The position numbers were made by a program, and so were the translations under genes. Positions 26,129 to 33,044 of a DNA stretch of 33,044 nt are shown here, piece by piece. The DNA comes from an uncultured Pseudomonadales bacterium (GTDB taxonomy: Bacteria; Pseudomonadota; Gammaproteobacteria; Pseudomonadales; Azotimanducaceae): NCBI GenBank assembly GCA_947258825.1, contig CAMYJX010000073.1:1-33044 (forward strand). The letters are read 5' to 3'. The notes beneath the pieces were generated by a model. That model ran no database searches. It was not told the DNA's origin and worked only from the letters and a program-made list of their open reading frames with translations. The first letter of the stretch is position 1. Every line of letters begins with the position of its first letter.

Positions 26129-27043
26129 TCAGGGAGGCGTTGCAGGCTGTCGCAGCTTGATGGGGGGAGGGACGTCGGGACGGTCGATCAAGCCCAGGGT
26201 CACCAGGTTGGTCCACGACCGATCGCGGTTACGAATCTGCGAGGAAAGCACCAGGTTGCCGTCCGCGTCGAAGTCGGGGTAATCAGGAAAATTGACCGAA
26301 AGCACCGCGAGCGCGTCGTTGGCGGCATCTTCCTGCCCCAATCGGTAGCTGGCTTCCACCATGATCGCCAGCGCCTTAGGCACCGCTTTGGCCCGGGGGT
26401 AATTCTCGATGACGAACCGTACCCGGTTGGCGGCCGCCACGTAGGCGCCTCGCTGCATATAGAAATTGGCGATGTTCACCTCAGACGCAGCAAGCAGGTC
26501 TCGAAGGTAGATCATCCGCTGGCGGGCATCGGGCGCGTAGGCGCTGGCGGGGTATCGGCTGATCAACTGGGAGAAATCGGCGTAGGCCTCCTGAGCCGAG
26601 GTGACGTCGCGTTTGGAAATGTCGGTGCTGAACAGGCGGTCCAGCAGCCCGCGGCTCTTGTTGAACGAGGAAACCCCTTTCACGTAGTAGGCGTAGTCGA
26701 TGTTGGCGTTCTGCGGGTGCAGCCGGATGAAACGATCAGCCGCATTGCGCGCGCCGTCGAAATCGAAGCCCATGTAGTTGGCGTAGATGATTTCGAGTTG
26801 TGCCTGCTCCGCGTACCGCCCGAAGGGAAACTGCGCCTCCAGGCGCTGGAGGCCCTCGATGGCCTGCTCGTAGTTGCCGGCTTTCAGGTCGCGCTGAATG
26901 GCTCGATAGACGTACTGCTCCGTGGCGTCGGGATCGAACGCTTCCTCTTCGCTGTCTTTGTCTTTCCCGAAAAAAGGCATCCAGGAGCAGCCGCTCGCCA
27001 GTATCAGGCTGAAAATGGCGGCCGTGAGCAACGATGTTTTCAT
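26129..27043 (-). CDS. bamD: Outer membrane assembly lipoprotein BamD
   Basis: An essential lipoprotein of the BAM complex that folds outer-membrane proteins; it faces the periplasm and contacts BamA. The 304-residue precursor has a lipoprotein signal peptide with lipobox LASGC (Cys19). TPR-type helices follow, with the conserved stretches AIEGLQRLEAQFPFGRYAEQAQLEIIYANY, HPQNANIDYAYYVKGVSSF and SRYPASAYAPDARQRM. Length exceeds E. coli BamD (245) because of a C-terminal extension after the last TPR. A sigma-70-like promoter lies upstream. The gene diverges from rluD, a widely conserved pairing in gammaproteobacteria. Confidence 0.95.
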   Translation of the reverse strand: MKTSLLTAAIFSLILASGCSWMPFFGKDKDSEEEAFDPDATEQYVYRAIQRDLKAGNYEQAIEGLQRLEAQFPFGRYAEQAQLEIIYANYMGFDFDGARNAADRFIRLHPQNANIDYAYYVKGVSSFNKSRGLLDRLFSTDISKRDVTSAQEAYADFSQLISRYPASAYAPDARQRMIYLRDLLAASEVNIANFYMQRGAYVAAANRVRFVIENYPRAKAVPKALAIMVEASYRLGQEDAANDALAVLSVNFPDYPDFDADGNLVLSSQIRNRDRSWTNLVTLGLIDRPDVPPPIKLRQPATPP

Positions 27044-27085
27044 GGTTTGCTGGGAATCCTGGGGCTTTCGCCGCGAAATTCGGCT

Positions 27086-27113
27086 AATTTAACGATTCGC
27101 CCCGAGGTTGCAA
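27086..27113 (-). promoter_or_regulatory. Likely sigma-70 promoter of bamD
   Basis: On the minus strand TTGCAA (27108-27113) is followed 16 bp later by TAAATT (27086-27091), each with two mismatches or fewer to consensus. Transcription would begin near 27080, leaving a leader of about 37 nt. The same 144-bp gap may also hold the rluD promoter (TATAAC at 27117-27122 on the plus strand, no clear -35). Confidence 0.4.
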
Positions 27114-27187
27114 CCATATAACACGGGTGTAGCACGTGAGTAACTCGCGAGTAACAGGTGCGGGACCGAGCGGGCCCAGGTCACCGG

Positions 27188-28180
27188 ATGATTGAATTGG
27201 CGAAGGTTACCCAGAACATCAGCAGATCGGCCACCGTTCCTCCGGCGATGGGCGGCCAACGGGCAGACCAGATCGCGGCAGAGCTTTTTGGTGAGTTCTC
27301 GCGGGCGATGCTCGCCCGCTGGATACAGGACGGCTCGCTGACGGTGGACGGCGTGGCCGTCAAGCCGAAAACCCGCCTGACCGGCGGTGAGCAGATCAGC
27401 CTCAGCGCCCGGGCGGAACTCAGAGAGGACTGGCAGGCCGCGCAGCCCGTCCCCTTCGCCGTGGTTTACGAAGACGAGCATCTGCTGGTGGTGAACAAGC
27501 CTGCGGGGCTGGTGGTTCATCCGGGCGCCGGAAACCCCGATGGCACTCTGGTCAACGGGCTTCTCGACTATCGCCCCTCACTGCAGCATCTCCCCCGGGC
27601 GGGGATCGTCCACCGGCTTGACAAGGACACCAGCGGTCTGCTGCTGGTGGCGGGGACCCTGGAAAGCCAGCACGCGCTGGCGAAAATGCTGGCCGCCCGC
27701 GAGATCGCCAGGCGTTACATCGCCGTGGTGGAAGGCAGAATGGTCGGCGGGATGGATATCGACAAGCCCATTGGCCGTGACCCCACGCAGCGGACGCGTC
27801 AGCGGGTTCAGGAGGGCGGGCGGCCTGCCCGTACCCGCGTGCGTGTGATCAGGCGGTTTCGCGTTCACACCGAGGTTGAGGCACAGCTGGAGACAGGACG
27901 CACGCATCAGATACGCGTGCATCTCTCCAGCGCCGGGTACCCGCTGGTGGGCGATCGGCGTTACGGCGCGCGTGGTCGGGTTCCCCGGGGTGCGGACCCC
28001 GCCACCGTTACCGTCATTCGCGGTTTCAAGCGCCAGGCGCTGCATGCCGTGGCATTGGCATTCGAACATCCTGAGACCCACGACTCGCTCGCCTTCCGTG
28101 CGCCGCTGCCTGGGGACATGGAGGTGCTTCTGGGTGTCCTGGAAACGGATCTTTCGGCCCATGACCATAGCCTGGATTGA
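27188..28180 (+). CDS. rluD: 23S rRNA pseudouridine synthase RluD
   Basis: Makes pseudouridines 1911, 1915 and 1917 in helix 69 of 23S rRNA (known for E. coli RluD). The 330-residue protein has an N-terminal S4 RNA-binding domain (RADQIAAELFGEFSRAMLARWI ... GGEQISL) and a pseudouridine synthase domain. That domain has YEDEHLLVVNKPAGLVVHPGAG, the catalytic motif HRLDKDTSGLLL with Asp145, and LETGRTHQIRVHL. I chose ATG 27188, preceded by AGGT at suitable spacing; GTG 27158 would add ten unconserved residues. Its end overlaps the start of pgeF by 20 bp. Confidence 0.95.
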   Translation: MIELAKVTQNISRSATVPPAMGGQRADQIAAELFGEFSRAMLARWIQDGSLTVDGVAVKPKTRLTGGEQISLSARAELREDWQAAQPVPFAVVYEDEHLLVVNKPAGLVVHPGAGNPDGTLVNGLLDYRPSLQHLPRAGIVHRLDKDTSGLLLVAGTLESQHALAKMLAAREIARRYIAVVEGRMVGGMDIDKPIGRDPTQRTRQRVQEGGRPARTRVRVIRRFRVHTEVEAQLETGRTHQIRVHLSSAGYPLVGDRRYGARGRVPRGADPATVTVIRGFKRQALHAVALAFEHPETHDSLAFRAPLPGDMEVLLGVLETDLSAHDHSLD

Positions 28181-28867
28181 GCCTGCCAGAGATCCTTCCG
28201 GGAAGCTCGACGCTCCGCTTCCCGCGCCGGTTCGCGCGCTCACGACGACCCGTCACGGTGGTGTCAGCACCGGTCCCTACGCCGAGTTGAAACCCGATGC
28301 GAGCGAATTCAATGGCTCAACCAGGTGCACGGCACCGCCTGCATCCGAAGCACCGCGGAGAACTGGCGGTCCGTGCCGGATGCCGATGCGGCCTGGACCA
28401 CCGAGCGCGGGTTGGGCCTGGCGATTCTGACTGCCGACTGCATCCCGTTGGTGCTCTGCGATCGCCTCGGGTCGGTGCTGGCTGTCGCCCATGGTGGTTG
28501 GCGCGGTCTGATATCGGGCGTGATTGAGCAGCTGGTAGGACAGCTGCCGGTGGCGCCGGATGATCTGCTGGCGTGGTTGGGTCCGGCCATCGGCCCCGGG
28601 GCCTACGAAGTAGGGCCGGACGTGGCGGAAGCGGTGAATGACCGGGTCGGCGCCGGGGAGGGGGAAGCGCCGGTGCTCACGCGTGGGGTATCGGAAGATC
28701 GATGGCAGCTGGATCTGTTCGAGTTGAGCAGCCGGCTGCTTGGCGGCTGCGGCGTAACGTCCGTTTGCTCCCAGCGTCTGTGCACGGCCAGCGACGCGCG
28801 TTTCTATTCTTATCGCCGAGATGGCAGGACAGGGCGCATGGCCACCCTTGCCTGGTTGCGGGCTTGA
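28161..28867 (+). pseudogene. pgeF: Polyphenol oxidase / multicopper-like PgeF (YfiH), broken by an internal deletion
   Basis: The YfiH/PgeF (DUF152/LACC1) family is linked to removal of mis-incorporated amino acids from peptidoglycan precursors and to purine nucleoside chemistry. The first frame (ATG 28161) reads ALTTTRHGGVSTGPYAEL, the correct N-terminus, and then goes off frame near 28290. The second frame resumes as ERIQWLNQVHG and carries the conserved TADC, VAHGGWRGL, AWLGPAIGPGAYEVG and FYSYRRDGRTGRMA to the stop at 28867. Between them the family has about 30 more residues, including the conserved N-x-x-x-HxGD(D/N)P segment. About 70 bp seem to be lost, again shifting the frame by one base. 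The remaining sequence is clean. A true recent pseudogene or an assembly deletion. ClpB, a common downstream neighbour, is absent. Confidence 0.83.
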
Positions 28868-28884
28868 CGCGACAGAGATGCATC

Positions 28885-28960
28885 GGCCGGGGCACGCTGG
28901 CCGGGGCACGCTGGCCGGGGCACGCTGGCCGGGGCACGCTGGCCGGGGCACGCTGGCCGG
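28885..28960. repeat. 14-bp tandem repeat between convergent pgeF and the DUF4124 gene
   Basis: Five exact copies of GGCCGGGGCACGCT start at 28885, 28899, 28913, 28927 and 28941, and a 6-bp partial copy (GGCCGG) ends at 28960. The block ends exactly at the stop codon of the DUF4124 gene (28961-28963) and begins 17 bp after the pgeF stop. It has no T-run. Copy number could vary by slippage. Confidence 0.95.
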
Positions 28961-29446
28961 CTAGGCGTCCGCGCTGTCGCAGTTCATGGCGATGCCCTGC
29001 TGGGCTTCGCTGATTCGCGACTGGCGCTCTTCCTCGTTCATGATGCGATATTCGCCGTCGTCGTCGCGAACCCGGATGCGGCCTTTGGCATTCAACCGGG
29101 TGAGGACGGATCGGGCGCGGGTGCAGTTGTCGTCGCGCACTCGAGCCAGCTCCTGCTGTCGTGCCTCCTCGGCCGCCTCGAGGTCACGCAGCATGCTCTG
29201 CTGGTCCTCGTTGAGCGCCGGTTGGGCGTCTGATTCGGGCTGGGCCGTGGGGGTCTCAACCTGAACCGTCTGAGCGACGATCGAGCGAGAGCTGCCCGTT
29301 CCGGAAACCAGCTCGGCGTCGATGCCTTTCGGCTTCTGCTGGGTGTAGTTGACCACGCCGTTTGCGTCGACCCAGCGATAGATGTCTGCGGCTGTCAGAA
29401 AAGGCAGGCAGCAGATCACGAGTGTGGTTTTGAACAGTGTGCGCAT
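28961..29446 (-). CDS. Secreted DUF4124-domain protein
   Basis: A 161-residue exported protein of unknown function. It has a signal peptide (RTLFKTTLVICCLPFLTA, residues 2-19) followed at once by a DUF4124 domain (DIYRWVDANGVVNYTQQKP). A polar linker comes next, then a Gln/Glu/Arg-rich helical region (LRDLEAAEEARQQELARVR) and a basic-acidic C-terminal part with two cysteines (DNCTRA, MNCDSADA). DUF4124 is a small WW-like fold found in many gammaproteobacterial periplasmic proteins. ATG 29446 puts the signal peptide at the N-terminus; an in-frame ATG at 29464 adds six residues. A homologue next to ilvI is, from memory, also present in Pseudomonas. No function can be assigned. Confidence 0.8.
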   Translation of the reverse strand: MRTLFKTTLVICCLPFLTAADIYRWVDANGVVNYTQQKPKGIDAELVSGTGSSRSIVAQTVQVETPTAQPESDAQPALNEDQQSMLRDLEAAEEARQQELARVRDDNCTRARSVLTRLNAKGRIRVRDDDGEYRIMNEEERQSRISEAQQGIAMNCDSADA

Positions 29447-29756
29447 CACAATGGAATCTCCCATCTCCCGGCGTCGTTGGCCCGCAACGTCGTCGGGCGT
29501 TCTCGATCAGTCGGAGCAGATACCCTAGTACCGGCCGTATTGTAACGTTAGCAGCGCTTCGATCCTAAGGGGTTGGTCAAGTCGATTTCGTTAGCTGGGT
29601 CGCAGTTTCGTTGACATGCTGCCGGGGAACGAGAAGAATACGCGGCTCCCCTCGGCATGTCCGGCTAAACCGTCAGAAAATCAACCAGTTAAGTCTGGCG
29701 AAGTGACGGGTCGGACGCGTACGAGGACAACGCCAGCAACAGACAGAGCAAGCTAC
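29447..29756. other. 310-bp divergent gap between the DUF4124 gene and ilvI
   Basis: This stretch holds the upstream regions of both genes. It contains the ilvI promoter (separate entry) and an unusually AT-richer part at 29530-29615 that may include the minus-strand promoter (TACAAT on the minus strand near 29545). Downstream of the ilvI start point are a 6-bp inverted repeat CTGGCG (29695-29700) / CGCCAG (29731-29736) with a 30-nt loop and a tiny ATG-TCC-GGC-TAA frame. I see no leader peptide rich in Leu, Ile or Val codons and no terminator/antiterminator pair, so classical attenuation is not supported. Confidence 0.5.
29611..29639 (+). promoter_or_regulatory. Sigma-70 promoter of the ilvIHC cluster
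   Basis: A perfect -35 TTGACA (29611-29616), a 17-bp spacer and -10 AAGAAT (29634-29639). The transcript would start near 29646, giving a leader of about 110 nt before the ilvI ATG. Confidence 0.6.
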
Positions 29757-31522
29757 ATGGCTGAGGCCCTTTCCGGCGGAGACATGCTCATCCGCGCGCT
29801 TCAGGACGCGGGTGTGGAATACATCTTCGGGTATCCCGGCGGCTCCGCGCTGCACATTTACGATGCCATCTTCCGGCAGCAGAAGGTGGAGCACATTCTG
29901 GTGCGCCATGAGCAGGCGGCTGCGCACATGGCTGACGGCTACGCCAGGGCGACCGGAAAGCCCGGCGTGGTGCTGGTCACCTCCGGCCCCGGCGCCACGA
30001 ATGCCATCACGGGTATCGCCACCGCGTACATGGATTCGGTGCCCATGGTGGTGATCTCCGGTCAGGTGCCCAACGATCTCATCGGTACGGACGCCTTCCA
30101 GGAAACGGACATGGTTGGCGTCTCGCGACCGGTGGTCAAGCACAGCTTCATGGTCAAGGAATGCGCGGAGATTCCGGAGATCGTTCGTAAAGCCTTTCAC
30201 ATTGCAACCACCGGGCGTCCCGGGCCGGTGGTTATCGACGTGCCCAAAGACACCACCGATCCCGCGGTTCTGGCGCCTTATCATTACCCGGAAACGGTGA
30301 CGATGCGGTCCTACAGCCCGGCCATCAAAGGCAACGGCCGACAGATCCGCAAGGCGGTTGAAGTGCTGCTCAAGGCCAAGCGGCCGGTGGTCTACGCAGG
30401 CGGCGGCGTCATTATCGGTAACGCGTCCGAGCAGCTGACGCGCATCGCCCGCGCGCTCAATTTTCCGGTGACCAACACGCTGATGGGGTTGGGCTGTTAC
30501 CCTGGCAACGATGAAAAATTCCTCGGCATGCTGGGGATGCACGGCACCTACGAGGCCAACATGGCCATGCATCACGCCGACGTCATCTTTGCCGTTGGGG
30601 CGCGCTTTGATGATCGCGTTACCAACAACCCGGGCAAGTTCTCGCCGGATGCGACCATCATCCACGTCGATGTGGATCCCGCCTCCATCTCCAAGATCGT
30701 GACGGCGCATATTCCCATCGTCGGTCAGGTTGGAAGCGTGCTGGACGACATGCAGAGCATCCTCGAAACGGAACGCGCGAAAGCGCCCATGTTGCCGGAT
30801 GCCGAAGCGCTTGCCCTGTGGTGGGATCAGATCAGCGGCTGGCGCGAAGATCACGGCCTGCGGCACGACCTCGCGCCGCAAGCCGGCCAGCCGATACTTC
30901 CGCAGCTTGCGGTGCAGACCCTCTACCGGGTTACGGGCGGCGACGCGTTCGTATCCAGCGACGTGGGCCAGCACCAGATGTTCGCCGCTCAGTATTACCG
31001 GTTTCCCGAGCCCAGACGCTGGATCAACTCCGGCGGCCTTGGAACCATGGGTTTCGGGTTGCCGTCGGCCATGGGGGTGCAGTTCGCGTATCCCGATGCG
31101 GTCGTTGCCTGCGTCACGGGTGAGGGCAGCTTCATGATGAACATGCAGGAACTGTCCACCTGCCTGCAGTACGGCCTGCCCATCAAGATCGTCAATCTGA
31201 ACAACCAGGCCCTAGGCATGGTCAAGCAATGGCAGGACATGCAGTACGGCGGCCGCCACTCGTCGAGCACGTACAGCGACTCCCTGCCGGACTTCAAGAC
31301 GCTGATCGAAGCGTTCGGCCACGTCGGCTTCAAGGTCGAGCGGGCGGAGGATCTCGAGCCGGTGATGCAGGAAGCTTTCAGCCCGGCTTTGAAGCGGCGG
31401 CTGGTATTTGTGGATGTCTGGGTCGATCCTAACGAGCATGTCTACCCCATGGCGATCAAGGGCGGATCGATGCGCGACATGTACCTCACCAAGTCACTGA
31501 CGAGCCTCGGGGAAAACTACTG

Positions 31523-31523
<1 letters not shown>
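29757..31523 (+). CDS. ilvI: Acetolactate synthase large (catalytic) subunit
   Basis: A thiamine diphosphate, FAD and Mg-dependent enzyme that joins pyruvate with pyruvate or 2-oxobutyrate, the first common step to valine, leucine and isoleucine. It has 588 residues (E. coli IlvI 574). Visible motifs are [33 protein letters not shown] (with the ThDP-activating Glu), [36 protein letters not shown] and the C-terminal ThDP motif [12 protein letters not shown]...[14 protein letters not shown]. The ThDP motif begins GEG rather than GDG; I recall the same form in Pseudomonas, so it is not a defect. ATG 29757 aligns with the family start; the frame is open to 29616 but lies in the promoter. The stop overlaps the ilvH start (TGATG). 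Confidence 0.95.

Positions 31524-33044
<1,521 letters not shown>

Noticed and set aside
28885..28960. 14-bp repeats considered as a CRISPR or an attachment site
   Set aside because: Copies are directly adjacent without spacers and no integrase or cas gene is nearby.
29616..29756. 47-residue N-terminal extension of IlvI
   Set aside because: It overlaps the predicted promoter and start point and has no similarity to the family; ATG 29757 aligns with known starts.
29646..29756. Branched-chain amino acid attenuator ahead of ilvI
   Set aside because: No leader peptide rich in Ile, Val or Leu codons and no terminator/antiterminator pair could be found.
31090..31130. GEGS instead of GDGS in the IlvI thiamine diphosphate motif as a possible inactivating change
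   Set aside because: I recall the same GEGS form in Pseudomonas acetolactate synthases; Glu can still coordinate Mg and the rest of the motif is intact.

Overview
The window looks like a chromosomal segment of a GC-rich gammaproteobacterium. The evidence is gene content and order: ispB / rplU-rpmA-obgE-proB / rpsT / murJ-ribF-lspA-fkpB / minor pilins and pilY1 / fimT / pilR-pilS / bamD / rluD-pgeF. From memory this closely follows the Pseudomonas chromosome, but with several changes. The genus cannot be named from the sequence alone. There is no transposase, integrase, tRNA, rRNA or CRISPR array, so this is mostly core chromosome with one remarkable accessory element, a giant PilY1.

Layout. 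1-3484 (minus): ispB, a secreted S33-type peptidase and a NatA/NatB-like ABC exporter, packed with zero or overlapping spacing; the exporter permease runs off the left edge. 3697-6731 (plus): rplU, rpmA, a strong terminator touching the obgE start codon, obgE and proB. 6788-7057 (minus): rpsT. 7111-10586 (plus): murJ (broken), ribF, lspA and fkpB, the last three joined by ATGA overlaps. 10705-22272 (plus): a type IV pilus minor pilin operon of pilE-like, fimU, pilV, pilW, pilX, pilY1 and pilY2-like genes. 22288-25952 (minus): a second GspH/FimT pseudopilin, then the two-component pair pilR and pilS (pilS broken). 26129-27043 (minus): bamD. 27188-28867 (plus): rluD and pgeF (broken). 28961-29446 (minus): a small secreted DUF4124 protein. 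29757-33044 (plus): ilvI-ilvH-ilvC, with ilvC cut by the right edge.

How the genes work together. The pilins FimU, PilV, PilW, PilX and the PilE-like protein should form the tip complex that primes a type IV pilus and carries PilY1 outward, and PilS/PilR normally control pilus gene transcription. The 2678-residue PilY1 has a normal PilY1 body (von Willebrand A domain plus beta-propeller). In front of it lies a stalk of about 1400 residues, containing eleven tandem 88-residue cadherin/Ig-like repeats and then three diverged ones. The repeats are highly acidic, and 878 consecutive residues contain no Lys or Arg. This long-stalked tip adhesin is the best candidate for something new here.

Caution. 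Three conserved genes (murJ, pilS, pgeF) each carry a short internal deletion of about 40-106 bases that shifts the frame. In each case the missing segment includes conserved or catalytic residues. ileS and ispH, usual neighbours of ribF-lspA-fkpB, are absent. Either the lineage has decayed at these loci or, more likely for an essential gene such as murJ, the assembly has local deletions. Raw reads would decide this.
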